From assembly GCF_030518235.1 (NCBI RefSeq), contig NZ_JAULSA010000004.1, forward strand, positions 62,001 through 126,000: DNA of 64,000 nt, read 5' to 3'. The notes beneath the pieces are model-generated. The model saw only the letters and a program-made list of their open reading frames with translations. It was not told the DNA's origin and made no database searches. Made by a program: the position numbers and the translations under genes. The DNA is from Saccharibacillus sp. CPCC 101409 (GTDB lineage: Bacteria > Bacillota > Bacilli > Paenibacillales > Paenibacillaceae). Position 1 is the first letter of the stretch, and every line of letters starts with the position of its first letter. This document shows, piece by piece, positions 33,551 through 43,444 of this stretch.

Positions 33551-34246
33551 TTACCTGACTTCGATGCCGAGGATCTCGTCTTTCTCCTGCAATAAAGGCA
33601 TCAGTTCGTCCGTGCTCATGCCTCTGGGCAGACGGACGACCATGTCGAGCGTCAATCGACGCTTCTCTTCGTCTTTGGACACGGCTTTGAAATTGATCAC
33701 GGTCAGGCCCCGCTCCTCGATCAGCTTCTGGAAACGTTCGGTCGCTTCCTTTTCCTGGCGCACCGTAACCACCAGCCGCTGCGTAGCCGCAATGAGCTTG
33801 CCTTTGTATTTGCTGTGCATCATAATCTGCGTCAGATAGATCATCAGCGTCGCCGCGATGCCCAGTATGTACAATCCCGCGCCCATCGCCATTCCGACGC
33901 CCGCGGTCGCCCACATGCCGGCCGCCGTCGTCAGCCCGTTGATCGCATATTTGCGCATAAAGATCATGCCCGCGCCGAGGAAGCCGATCCCGCTGACGAT
34001 CTCGGACGCGACTTTGGTCGGATCGATCTGCACGCCGTCGCGCCCTTCCAGATCCATGAACCCGTATTTGGAAATCACCATAATCAGCGCCGCGCCCACG
34101 GCCACGATAAAGTGCGTCCGCGTCCCCGCTTCCTTGCGCCTGCTTTTTCGCTCGTAGCCGATCAGCGCCCCGCACATGCCGGCAATCAGGATCCGCAGCA
34201 GATGTTCCAGCTCCAGCGGCAGATCCACCATATCGAAATACTCCAT
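33551..34246 (-). CDS. MgtC/SapB family membrane protein
   Basis: The 231-residue protein has four to five N-terminal membrane helices containing the family signature (GALIGYERKSRRKEAGTRTH, VASEIVSGIGFLGAGMIF and GLTTAAGMWATAGVGMA). A cytoplasmic ACT-like C-terminal domain of about 90 residues follows (LVVTVRQEKEATERFQKL). Members are associated with adaptation to low Mg2+ and with control of P-type ATPases; they are not proven transporters. The start ATG at 34246 is eight bases after AAAGGAG; a further upstream start is possible but has no site. Confidence 0.88.
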   Translation of the reverse strand: MEYFDMVDLPLELEHLLRILIAGMCGALIGYERKSRRKEAGTRTHFIVAVGAALIMVISKYGFMDLEGRDGVQIDPTKVASEIVSGIGFLGAGMIFMRKYAINGLTTAAGMWATAGVGMAMGAGLYILGIAATLMIYLTQIMMHSKYKGKLIAATQRLVVTVRQEKEATERFQKLIEERGLTVINFKAVSKDEEKRRLTLDMVVRLPRGMSTDELMPLLQEKDEILGIEVR

Positions 34247-34294
34247 GACACCCGGCTCCTTTCCGTAAAAGCCTGCTCTCTTTGAACTTTCTGC

Positions 34295-34610
34295 TAGGGC
34301 GTGTCTCAAAACTTACTGAAGTGCATCTTTATCCGTGTTTTCGCCCTCTAAATGAACCGTACTTAAAGCGTGTACGCTTCATTCAACGAATGAACCTTAC
34401 TTAAAGCGTGTACGCTTCATTCAACGAATGAACCTTACTTAAAGCGTGTACGCTCCATTCAACGAATGAACCTTACTTAAAGCGTGTACGCTTCATTCAA
34501 CGCCGCGTCACTTTCCCTTGACGTGCCCCCGGCACGCCTTCGAAAAAGTTCCTTGTTGAGAACAAAAATCCAGTCAAATCCGCACCTTCAAAGTTTTAAG
34601 ACACATCCTA
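34295..34610 (-). mobile_element. MITE-like element, long copy with internal tandem array (316 bp)
   Basis: Inverted copy of the element at 9283-9446. The ends are TAGGGCGTGTCTCAAAAC at 34295 and, on the other strand, TAGGATGTGTCTTAAAAC at 34610. Between the conserved blocks it carries four 38-bp tandem units. Its length exceeds that of the short copy by 152 bp, which equals four units, so the array accounts for the whole difference. Confidence 0.78.
34350..34502. repeat. four tandem 38-bp units inside the MITE-like element
   Basis: Units begin with CTTAAAGCG at 34362, 34400, 34438 and 34476. Each contains two short palindromes, AAGCGTGTACGCTT (2-base centre mismatch) and TTCATTCAACGAATGAA (7-base arms). 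The third unit has one T-to-C change. A single 30-bp match to the unit lies at 42660-42689 on the opposite strand. Confidence 0.85.
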
Positions 34611-34725
34611 ATTTTTACCCAGCGTTTACCGGTTTGCGGACGCTTTTTTTACGATTGCTCGCAACATTTGTCGAAAAGACGCCGTCTGAAAAAGCAGAAG
34701 TCCATTCCAAAGGAGAGTGAAAGAC

Positions 34726-35394
34726 ATGAAAAACAAAATCGTCAAAACGCTGCTGGCTTCTTCGGCCGCGGCCGCTATTCTGCTTTCGGGCACAGCCGGC
34801 GGTTCCGCTTATGCGGCTTCGGCGTTTAAAGACGTAGAAGGTTATCCGCAGGCCGCGCAGATTACAGCGCTCCAGCAGGCGGGCATCTTCAAAGGCGGCT
34901 CGGACGGCACATTCAATCCGCAGGGCATCCTGACCAACGCCCAGGCGGTTCAGCTGACCGTGGACACGTTCGGCCTGAATATCGACAATCTGCGCTTTAT
35001 CAAGAAACCGGAAGCGTCCGACTCGTTCCCGAAAGCGAAAAACGACGCCTGGTATTCCGGCGCGCTTATCATCGCCGCATACAGCGGTCTGGAACTGCCG
35101 CGCGATCTGGACCCGAACGCTCCGGCCACGCGGTCTTCGTTCGCTTCGATGCTGATCCGCGCCGGACAAAGCTCGGGCGCGCTGCCGATGCTGCGTCTGG
35201 TTCCGGTGGACATCAAAGACGAAGCGTCCATCCCGGACGGAGGCAGCGGACCGATGCAGGAAGCGCTGGCGTTCGGCCTGCTCAAGCTCGACAAAGACGG
35301 CAATATCCGTCCGAACCAATCGCTGACCCGCGCCGAAGCGGCGGCCGTACTCTACCAGGCGGCGGTCAAAGGCCATGCGATCGAAGCGAAGTAA
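34726..35394 (+). CDS. secreted S-layer homology (SLH) domain protein
   Basis: The 222-residue product has a signal peptide (MKNKIVKTLLASSAAAAILL, cut near AYAAS). The rest is essentially SLH-like modules: FKDVEGYPQAAQITALQQAG with GGSDGTFNPQGILTNAQAVQ; then DAWYSGALIIAAYSGLEL with DPNAPATRSSFASML; then MQEALAFGLLKLDKDGN with RPNQSLTRAEAAAVLYQAA. Such domains bind pyruvylated secondary cell-wall polymers. With no extra domain, it may be a small envelope adaptor. The start is ATG 34726, ten bases after AAAGGAG; a GTG at 34717 is too close to that site. Confidence 0.85.
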   Translation: MKNKIVKTLLASSAAAAILLSGTAGGSAYAASAFKDVEGYPQAAQITALQQAGIFKGGSDGTFNPQGILTNAQAVQLTVDTFGLNIDNLRFIKKPEASDSFPKAKNDAWYSGALIIAAYSGLELPRDLDPNAPATRSSFASMLIRAGQSSGALPMLRLVPVDIKDEASIPDGGSGPMQEALAFGLLKLDKDGNIRPNQSLTRAEAAAVLYQAAVKGHAIEAK

Positions 35395-35404
35395 CCGCAA
35401 GAGC

Positions 35405-35434
35405 GTGAAAAAAGACCGGCCGCAGGGCCGGTCC
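35405..35434 (-). terminator. terminator of the PepSY protein gene
   Basis: GACCGGCC (35414-35421) and GGCCGGTC (35426-35433) form a perfect stem. The A-run at 35407-35413 gives a U-tract only for leftward transcription. Confidence 0.75.
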
Positions 35435-35488
35435 GAACGCATGCGATACCCGTCGTCGGTTCACGATCGGCCCTCAGCGCCGCGTCGC

Positions 35489-36118
35489 TCAATCGTCGTC
35501 GCCGTCATCGTCGAAGTCCGCTTCGAACGACAGGACTTTGCCCGTGTTCGCATCGACATCGACATCGGCTTCGCCGTCCGCCGTTTTGACTTCGATTTCA
35601 TAAACATAGCGGCCGTCTTCTTTGTCGAGGTCGAGATCGGTTACCGTGCCGCCTCCGGCCTGCTTCACGGCGATATCTTCCGCCTGCTCGGACGTAATCT
35701 TCACCGCGGCCGCGGACTGCTGCGCCGATCGGTCGCTGCCGCCGCGGTCGTCGTTGCCGTCGTCGTCGTTCACGACTTTAAGCACCGAACCGGTGTAAGC
35801 GTCGATCCAGACGTCCACATCGCCGCCCGTTTTGCGGTCGATATCCACTTCATAGTAGGTTTTGCCGTTTTTCGTTTCCAATTCGATATCGTCCACCGTG
35901 CCAGTTTGCGCTTTGAGCGCCGCGGCTTTGGCCTGGTCCAATGTAATCAAAGAACCGCCGTTCGAGCTCGTCTGCGCGGAAGCGTTTGTCGCCGCCGATG
36001 CTCCGGACGATGCCGGGGAAGCCGCTCCGCTTTGTCCGGCGCCGCTTGCGAAAGCCGCCGTTCCTCCGAGTGCCAGGGCCGCCGCTGCCGCGCCGGCGAT
36101 CAGTTTGCGTTTTACCAT
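35489..36118 (-). CDS. secreted protein with two PepSY domains and acidic tail
   Basis: The 209-residue product has a signal peptide (MVKRKLIAGAAAAALALGG, cut near AFASG), a Ser/Ala-rich linker, and two PepSY units. Unit one runs from ITLDQAKAAALKAQTG to VDVWIDAYTGSVLKV; unit two runs from ITSEQAEDIAVKQAGG to ADVDVDANTGKVLSF. An Asp-rich stretch (DDDGNDDRGG) separates them and the C-terminus is FDDDGDDD. PepSY domains are thought to inhibit or modulate proteases and to occur in cell-wall proteins; the Asp clusters suggest Ca2+ binding (inference). The start ATG follows GGAGGAG at six bases. It lies next to the PepSY-containing two-component operon. Confidence 0.82.
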   Translation of the reverse strand: MVKRKLIAGAAAAALALGGTAAFASGAGQSGAASPASSGASAATNASAQTSSNGGSLITLDQAKAAALKAQTGTVDDIELETKNGKTYYEVDIDRKTGGDVDVWIDAYTGSVLKVVNDDDGNDDRGGSDRSAQQSAAAVKITSEQAEDIAVKQAGGGTVTDLDLDKEDGRYVYEIEVKTADGEADVDVDANTGKVLSFEADFDDDGDDD

Positions 36119-36239
36119 GTCGATCTCCTCCTTAATGATTGCTCTCTGTTGCAGGGCTTTTCTCCTGCTGCATCTATAGAATAAACGCGGCGTCTGAGAA
36201 CGCAGCGAGAGAACCATTAGAATTCGATGAGAAAATAAA

Positions 36240-36277
36240 AAAGCCGGTTCCGCGGCGATTTACGCGGAACCGGCTTT
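36240..36277 (-). terminator. terminator of the regulator-kinase-PepSY operon
   Basis: AAAGCCGGTTCCGCG (36240-36254) pairs with CGCGGAACCGGCTTT (36263-36277). The left-hand A-run provides the U-tract for leftward transcription. Confidence 0.85.
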
Positions 36278-36279
36278 CT

Positions 36280-37215
36280 TTAACTGTCGTCTTCTTCCCA
36301 GGTGATCGACTGCACGCCGCCGGAGACCGCATTGACCTGCACGGAAGCTTCCCGCCCGTTCTCCAGTTCGATCTCGACCAGGTAATAAGCTTCCCCGTCG
36401 TCTTCGGTGCGAAGCTCGGCATCGCTGTCCTCCACCGGCGAACCGGCCTGGGCCAGCGCTTCCTCGGCGCGGCGCTCCGCCTGCTTCTCCGTCAGCAGCT
36501 TTGCCGGCTGTTTGCCGCCGCTGCCACCCGCGTCGTCCGTACCGCCCGGTTCGCCGCCGCTGTCCGCCGGATTCGTTCCGCCGTTACCCGGCGATTCCGA
36601 TTCCCCTGCCGATCCGCCGTTATCGCCGGGATTGCCGGCATCGCCCCCGCCGTTCCCTCCGTTTTCGGCGCCGCTGCCGCCGGCCGTACCGCTTCCTCCA
36701 TCCGCGCCCGGAGCCGTCCCGCCGGAAACCGGTTCCTCCGAAAGCGTCTCGCCGGTAGACGCATTCAGTTCCAGCAGCCGGCGCTCGCCGGAAGTCGTTT
36801 CGATCTCCGCCGCGTACAGATGTCCGCCTTGCGCGGACGCCGAAGATTCCAGTTCGAGCCGCAGAATCTTTGCGCCTTCATACCGCCGCTCCAACTGCGC
36901 CTTCATTTCGCTGCGGCCGAGAATGCCGCCCTGCGCCTCGTCGGCCGCTTCCAGCCGGCGGATCGCTTCGATGCGCCCGTCCGCGGCGGCCAGCGAGACC
37001 GCGTACAGTCCTGCCGAGGTGCGCAGCGTCATCTCGTAGCGTCCGCCGCTGCGCTCGGCCGACTCCACGTTGCCCGGGTACTGCGCCAGCAGCGCCTGCT
37101 CGGCCTGGTCCGCCGTCAATGCCGGTTCCGCCCCGCTCCAGGGGCTCCACCAGATCAGCGCCGCCGCTGCCGCCGCAAGCCCGATTCCCGCCGCCGCGGC
37201 TGTGCGTCGTTTCAT
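36280..37215 (-). CDS. membrane-anchored PepSY protein encoded with a two-component system
   Basis: The 311-residue protein has an N-terminal membrane helix (AAAAGIGLAAAAAALIWW), PepSY-like segments in the first half (LTADQAEQALLAQYPG; HLYAAEIETTSGERRLLEL with NASTGETLSEE), a low-complexity Gly/Ser/Asp/Glu/Pro linker of about 75 residues, and a C-terminal PepSY unit (LTEKQAERRAEEALAQAG to VQVNAVSGGVQSITW). It probably acts on the outer face of the membrane. The start overlaps the kinase stop by ATGA, so it is the third gene of the RR-HK-PepSY operon and may supply or modulate the kinase's signal (inference). Start ATG 37215 with GGAAAGGAG. Confidence 0.8.
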   Translation of the reverse strand: MKRRTAAAAGIGLAAAAAALIWWSPWSGAEPALTADQAEQALLAQYPGNVESAERSGGRYEMTLRTSAGLYAVSLAAADGRIEAIRRLEAADEAQGGILGRSEMKAQLERRYEGAKILRLELESSASAQGGHLYAAEIETTSGERRLLELNASTGETLSEEPVSGGTAPGADGGSGTAGGSGAENGGNGGGDAGNPGDNGGSAGESESPGNGGTNPADSGGEPGGTDDAGGSGGKQPAKLLTEKQAERRAEEALAQAGSPVEDSDAELRTEDDGEAYYLVEIELENGREASVQVNAVSGGVQSITWEEDDS

Positions 37216-38678
37216 GGTCGCTTCGCTCCTTTCCGCGCGCGCCGCTCTTCGGTCCGCCCGCTTCGCCGTCCCGCGCCGCTCCGCGCATGACGGCTTTCGC
37301 CCCATTCGTCTGCCGCTTCCCGCGCCTCCGGAAACATCAGCCATACCGTCGTGCCTTCGCCCGGCTCGCTGTCGATGCGGATCTCCGCGCCCAGCGCGTC
37401 CGCGATGTCTTTCGCCAGCGACAGCCCAAGACCCGAGCCGCCCGCATCCTGCTGACGGGTCCGGGATACATCCACGCGATAGAAGCGGTCGAACACCTTC
37501 GGCAGTTCGTCCGCCGGAATGCCGATGCCTTTGTCCGTAACGGACAGCGCCGCGGCGCCCTCCCCGCCGGAATGCGCTTTGACCTCGATATCGCCTTCGC
37601 TGTATTTCCGGGCGTTATCGAGCAGGATGAACAGCAGCTGACGCACTTTGGACGCATCCGTCAGCACCCGGACGGCCGCCGGCGCTTCCACCCCGATCGT
37701 CCTGCCGTAAGCACCCGAGAAAGAACGCGCCGACTCCCGCGCGCATTCCGCCAGATCCGTTTCGGACAGCTCCAGGCTTTCCGCGTCCGGCCTGCGCGCC
37801 AGCTGCAGCAGCTGCTCGGTCAGCTCGCGCATGCGCACCGATTCGGACAAAATCGCGTCCACCGCTTCGTCGAACACTTCCGGCCGTTCCCGGCCGCGGC
37901 GGCGCAGCAGGCTCGCGTAGCTCTCGATAATCGTCAGCGGCGTCTTGAGTTCGTGCGAGGCGTCGGAAACGAAGCGTTCCTGCCGCAGAAAGTTCGCTTC
38001 CAGCAGCCCGATCATCTCGTTGAATTTCCGCTCCATCTCGGCCAGTTCGTCGCCCTGCTTCGCCTTCGTTTCGATTCGCTGAAATTTGCCGCTGCGCCGG
38101 ATATCGCCCATCGTGCCGGTCAGCGCGGCGATCGGCCTGACGATCCGGTTCGCCAGCACCCGGCTGGCGAATACGGCGGGAATCAGTGCCAGCAGCGCAA
38201 CCAGCACCAGCACGGTACGCAGCACGACCAGCCGGTTCTCCGTATCCGCGATGCTGCGGCTGACCTGGAGGCTGACCACTTCGCCGTCCGTCCAGATCAC
38301 CGGCACGGACACGCGGATATACCCGTGTCCTTTGTCGTCGAGCCGCTCGGTCGCGCGCGAATCGCGGTAAGCGTAAGGCGCCTGAGCCAGCCCGGCCGCG
38401 TCGCCCGTCGTGACCGCGGGCAGGCTGCTTCCGCCGGCGCGCACGATCCGCAGCATGCCGTCCGCCGGCGCATAAGCGCGCAGCAGATCGTCCGGCGCTA
38501 CCTCCGAAGCGTTTTCGCGCACCCGGCCGGCAATCAGCTCCGCTTCGGTTTCGATGCGGCTCGTTTCGTCGTCCAGCGACATTTTCTCGAACAGCAGATA
38601 GACCGAAGCGCATACCAGAGCCAGCAGCACCGCGAACAGCACGGACGTATACAAATAAATTTTGCTTTTCAGCTTCAT
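37212..38678 (-). CDS. sensor histidine kinase (HAMP, HisKA, HATPase)
   Basis: The 488-residue membrane kinase has TM1 at about 7-28, an extracytoplasmic segment of about 125 residues, TM2 at about 155-178 (LVLVALLALIPAVFA), then HAMP. HisKA carries the phospho-His in SDASHELKTPLTIIE at about residue 240. The ATPase domain has the N-box LLFILLDNARKYSE, G1 VTDKGIGIPADELPKVFDRF and G2 GSGLGLSLAKDIA. It overlaps the regulator by ATGA (38675-38678) and the PepSY gene likewise. The ligand is unknown. Start ATG with AAGGAG. Confidence 0.93.
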   Translation of the reverse strand: MKLKSKIYLYTSVLFAVLLALVCASVYLLFEKMSLDDETSRIETEAELIAGRVRENASEVAPDDLLRAYAPADGMLRIVRAGGSSLPAVTTGDAAGLAQAPYAYRDSRATERLDDKGHGYIRVSVPVIWTDGEVVSLQVSRSIADTENRLVVLRTVLVLVALLALIPAVFASRVLANRIVRPIAALTGTMGDIRRSGKFQRIETKAKQGDELAEMERKFNEMIGLLEANFLRQERFVSDASHELKTPLTIIESYASLLRRRGRERPEVFDEAVDAILSESVRMRELTEQLLQLARRPDAESLELSETDLAECARESARSFSGAYGRTIGVEAPAAVRVLTDASKVRQLLFILLDNARKYSEGDIEVKAHSGGEGAAALSVTDKGIGIPADELPKVFDRFYRVDVSRTRQQDAGGSGLGLSLAKDIADALGAEIRIDSEPGEGTTVWLMFPEAREAADEWGESRHARSGAGRRSGRTEERRARKGAKRP

Positions 38679-39409
38679 GAAGGCTCCTTCAGCACATAGC
38701 CGACGCCGCGCACCGTTTGGATCAGTTCGGGCGTATCCGCTTCTCCGATTTTTTTGCGGACATAGCGGATATAAACGTCGACGATATTCGTGTCACCCGC
38801 GTAATCGTAGCCCCATACTTCGCGGATCAGCTGCTCCCGGCTCAGCACCTGTCGCTGGTTGCGCAGCAGGAACACGAGCAGATCGAATTCGCGCGGCGTC
38901 AGGTCGATCCGGCGGTCTGCGCGGAACACTTCGCGCGTGCGTTCGTTCAACCGCAGATCGCCCGCGCTCAGCTCGCCGCCGGCCGGCCCGGCTGTTTCAT
39001 CCGATCCTTCGCCCGCCGCTTCCGGGGCCGCGCTTTCAAGCGCGGCGCGCACCCTCAGCGCCGAGCGGACGCGGGCCAGCAGTTCCTCGATGCGAAACGG
39101 CTTGGTCACGTAATCGCTCGCGCCGAGATCCAGTCCCGCCACTTTGTCTTCGACCGAATCCCGGGCCGTCAGCAGAATAACCGGCGTGCGCGGATCGGAC
39201 GCGCGAATCCGGCGCAGCACCTCGATTCCGCTCAGTCCCGGCAGCATAACGTCCAGCAGCACCAGGTCCCAACCGCCCTGCCGGTAAATCTCCAGCCCTT
39301 CCGTGCCCGAAGCGGCGCGGCCCGTCCGGTATCCTTCGTATTCGAGCTCAAGTTCGAGCAGTCGGCCGATCTTGTCTTCATCCTCGATAATCAGCACCGC
39401 TTCGCCCAT
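38675..39409 (-). CDS. OmpR/PhoB-family response regulator
   Basis: The 244-residue protein has a receiver domain (acidic IIEDEDK; phospho-Asp in LVLLDVMLPGLSG near residue 53; LLTARDS; DYVTKPF Lys). A Ser/Glu/Ala linker of about 25 residues is longer than usual. The winged-helix domain ends with FDLLVFLLRNQRQVLSREQL and VDVYIRYVRKKIGE ... TVRGVGYVL. It is the first gene of the leftward operon; its start ATG at 39409 follows GAGGAGGA by seven bases. It presumably responds to the adjacent kinase. Confidence 0.94.
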   Translation of the reverse strand: MGEAVLIIEDEDKIGRLLELELEYEGYRTGRAASGTEGLEIYRQGGWDLVLLDVMLPGLSGIEVLRRIRASDPRTPVILLTARDSVEDKVAGLDLGASDYVTKPFRIEELLARVRSALRVRAALESAAPEAAGEGSDETAGPAGGELSAGDLRLNERTREVFRADRRIDLTPREFDLLVFLLRNQRQVLSREQLIREVWGYDYAGDTNIVDVYIRYVRKKIGEADTPELIQTVRGVGYVLKEPS

Positions 39410-39600
39410 TTCGACGTCCTCCTCTTCCCGCGGCACCGCCGCCGTGCTTTTCCCCATTTTAGCCAAACTGCGCCCGATCCGCCAGAAGCGCGCGGTTAGG
39501 CGGGTAATTCCGGCCGAACTTTTTAACGCCGGCATTTGCTTTAACCGCCGCCTTTTTTCGCGTTTTTTTTATTTTTTCGCGCTTTGCGGCAAAAAAATAT

Positions 39601-39629
39601 TTTACATTGGTTGTTACCTTTTTTATACT
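39601..39629 (+). promoter_or_regulatory. sigma-A promoter of ddh
   Basis: TTTACA (39601-39606), a 17-bp spacer and TATACT (39624-39629) lie in very AT-rich DNA about 100 bp before ddh. The remaining 5' leader (39636-39729) shows no obvious riboswitch. The rest of this 320-bp divergent region should also hold the promoter of the response-regulator operon, which I could not place. Confidence 0.65.
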
Positions 39630-39729
39630 TATGTGATATACCCGGCCTGAATCCGACGGATCGGGACCGGCGCTTCAACCGCTGGAGCAGATAAAAAAAG
39701 CTGAAAGTATCCAATGGGAGGGTTTATCC

Positions 39730-40716
39730 ATGCAGCAAACCATCAAAATCGGTATCGTCGGTTACGGTAATCTCGGACGGGGCGTGCGCAGCGCGATCGA
39801 GCAGAATGCGGATCTGGAGCTGGTCGCCGTCTTCAGCCGCAGAGATCCCAAATCGCTAGAAGAGCGCGGCGAATCCGTTCGCTTTGTACATATTGCGGAT
39901 GTGGAGAGCTATCGCGGACAGATCGACGTCATGATTCTGTGCGGCGGTTCCGCCACCGATCTGCCGGAGCAAACGCCGCAGCTCGCGAAGTCGTTCCACA
40001 CGGTCGACAGCTTCGATACGCATGCCAAGATTCCCGAGTTTTACGAAACGGTCAATGCGGCAGCCTCGCAGGGAGGCTTCGTCAGCGTCATTTCGACCGG
40101 CTGGGACCCGGGGCTGTTCTCCATGAACCGGCTGCTGGCCCAATCGATCCTGCCGGAAGGCAAAGAATACACGTTCTGGGGCAAAGGCGTCAGCCAGGGC
40201 CACTCCGACGCGATCCGGCGCATCCCGGGCGTCAAAGCCGGCGTGCAGTACACCGTGCCGGTCCAAACGGCGATCGATCTGATCCGCGCCGGCGAAACGC
40301 CGGAGTTCGAAACGCGCGACAAGCATAACCGCGACTGTTACGTCGTTGCCGAAGAAGGCGCCGACCTGGACGCGATTCGCGAAGCGATCGTGACGATGCC
40401 GAATTATTTTGCCGACTACAATACGACGGTAACGTTTATCGATATGGAAGAACTGCGCGAGCAGCATTCCGGCATGCCGCACGGCGGATTCGTAATCCGC
40501 AGCGGCGTAACCGGCAGCGGCACGAAGCAGCGGATCGAATTCGGGCTTGAGCTGGAAAGCAATCCCGAATTCACCGCCAGCGTGCTTGTCGCGTACGCGC
40601 GCGCCGCTTTCCGTCTGGGCGGCGAAGGACAAACGGGCGCGCGGACGGTGTTCGATATTCCGCTCGGCTATCTGTCGCCGAAATCCGCGGAAGAACTGCG
40701 CCGCGAACTGCTGTAA
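39730..40716 (+). CDS. ddh: meso-diaminopimelate D-dehydrogenase
   Basis: NADPH-dependent reductive amination of tetrahydrodipicolinate to meso-diaminopimelate, a one-step bypass of the succinylase/acetylase routes for lysine and peptidoglycan. The product is 328 residues, the normal length. The Rossmann motif is IGIVGYGNLGRGV. Substrate-binding segments include VDSFDTHAKIPEFYE, STGWDPGLFSMNR and FWGKGVSQGHSDAIRRIPGV. The start ATG follows ATGGGAGG. Clustering with glutamate dehydrogenase suggests coordinated ammonia use. Ddh has a patchy distribution, which hints at past transfer, but base composition here matches the neighbours. Confidence 0.96.
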   Translation: MQQTIKIGIVGYGNLGRGVRSAIEQNADLELVAVFSRRDPKSLEERGESVRFVHIADVESYRGQIDVMILCGGSATDLPEQTPQLAKSFHTVDSFDTHAKIPEFYETVNAAASQGGFVSVISTGWDPGLFSMNRLLAQSILPEGKEYTFWGKGVSQGHSDAIRRIPGVKAGVQYTVPVQTAIDLIRAGETPEFETRDKHNRDCYVVAEEGADLDAIREAIVTMPNYFADYNTTVTFIDMEELREQHSGMPHGGFVIRSGVTGSGTKQRIEFGLELESNPEFTASVLVAYARAAFRLGGEGQTGARTVFDIPLGYLSPKSAEELRRELL

Positions 40717-42429
<1,713 letters not shown>

Positions 42430-42459
42430 ACCGACTCTCTAATCGCTATAAACGAAATC

Positions 42460-42652
42460 GCAAATAACTGCGCAGATACAACTAATTCCCGGAAATCGGC
42501 GGTTTTTGAGCCAATAACTGCGCAGGTACAACTAAATCGCGATTTTTACGCTCCGATTCGCCGTTAGGCGCGAAATAGTTGCATCTCCGCGCTTATTTCA
42601 AATCGCCACGGCTTTCCGCATCAAATAGCTGCGTCTGCGCGCTTATGTACGG
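42460..42652. repeat. group of four ~25-nt palindromic intergenic motifs (region II)
   Basis: Motifs near 42460, 42509, 42568 and 42619 share the pattern AATA-G/A-CTGCG-(CAG)-x-TACAACTA or its reverse complement (for example AATAACTGCGCAGGTACAAC and AATAGTTGCATCTCCGCGCT). They lie 50-60 bp apart between convergent genes, as in regions I and III. Confidence 0.65.
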
Positions 42653-42659
42653 TTCAGGC

Positions 42660-42689
42660 AAGGTTCATTCGTTGAATGAAGCGTACACG
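42660..42689 (-). repeat. solo copy of the 38-bp unit found in the MITE-like element
   Basis: Thirty consecutive bases match the reverse complement of the unit at 34362-34502, including both the GTTCATTCGTTGAATGAA palindrome and GCGTACACG. No MITE ends are present here, so this is an isolated unit. Confidence 0.75.
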
Positions 42690-42774
42690 TCCTGCTGCTT
42701 TGTCACCGATGAATGTAAGGTTAGGCTTGGCTGACCCCCACCATTTGAAGTGTGACAAAGTACTATCTCCAAAC

Positions 42775-42821
42775 GATAAAGGCTTCGTTCTCCGTATCAT
42801 CCGGAGAACGAAGCCTTTATC
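42775..42821. terminator. long bidirectional terminator between gdhA and the DUF6526-like gene
   Basis: A perfect 20-bp stem (GATAAAGGCTTCGTTCTCCG at 42775-42794 with its complement at 42802-42821) has a 7-base loop. There is no long T-run on either side, but the AT-rich stem base (GATAAA/TTTATC) and convergent context fit a terminator or RNA-processing stem. Confidence 0.6.
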
Positions 42822-42884
42822 GCGTCGCCGGCTCAAGCAGGCGGCGCTTGACTTGCGAGGCTTGACTTGTGAAGCCGATGCGCC

Positions 42885-43316
42885 TCAAATCCGCATCGTA
42901 TCCGTTCGATACTCCTTGATCGACGAGCGGATGCGCTTGGCGTCCCAGTTCTCTTCGGCGGCGCGGGCGCAGAGCGACGGAAACTCTTTGTCGCCGGCGT
43001 TGCGCAGCGCGATGATCTGGGGCAGCCCCAGCCGGCGGTCCAGTTCGCGCCCCGTGAGGCGATAGTATCGGAACTGCTCTTCGATCCGCACGATGCGGTC
43101 CTGCGTTTTGGTCGCGTAGACGCGCATGCGAAGCAGCGCGAGCAGCAGCACGAACGCCAGGCCGACCAGAATCCAGGCGGGCAGCGAATCGACGTCCCGG
43201 CCCAGTACGCGAACCAGATTGACGATCGACGCAATCAGCACGATCAGCCCGAGCGGCAGCGCCAGGAAATGATGCGGCCAGTCGAAGCGCACACTGAATT
43301 TTTTTGGTTGATCCAA
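42885..43316 (-). CDS. DUF6526-like membrane protein
   Basis: The 143-residue protein has two membrane helices (about 17-37 and 46-66) and a soluble C-terminal half with RMRVYATKTQDRIVRIEEQF and LTGRELDRRLGLPQIIALRN. This pattern is typical of the uncharacterised DUF6526 family. The start is TTG at 43316 (43314-43316), eight bases after GAGGGGAAG; it is the only start codon at the right distance. Function is unknown. Confidence 0.72.
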   Translation of the reverse strand: MDQPKKFSVRFDWPHHFLALPLGLIVLIASIVNLVRVLGRDVDSLPAWILVGLAFVLLLALLRMRVYATKTQDRIVRIEEQFRYYRLTGRELDRRLGLPQIIALRNAGDKEFPSLCARAAEENWDAKRIRSSIKEYRTDTMRI

Positions 43317-43444
43317 TGTCTTCCCCTCTTTTCTCCAAACTTCCCGGCCCGGAAAAATCCCCGGCCGCTACGTTCTATTACACGTCCGGCGCGGTTGGCA
43401 ACCATGCGGACGCCGGGGAAGCGAAAAGGAAGCCCCGAAGCGGC

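Noticed and set aside
42676..43065. Pair of opposite ORFs sharing the peptide DKGFVLR-IRRTKPLS
   Set aside because: The shared peptide is an artefact of the perfect 20-bp inverted repeat at 42775-42821 read on both strands.
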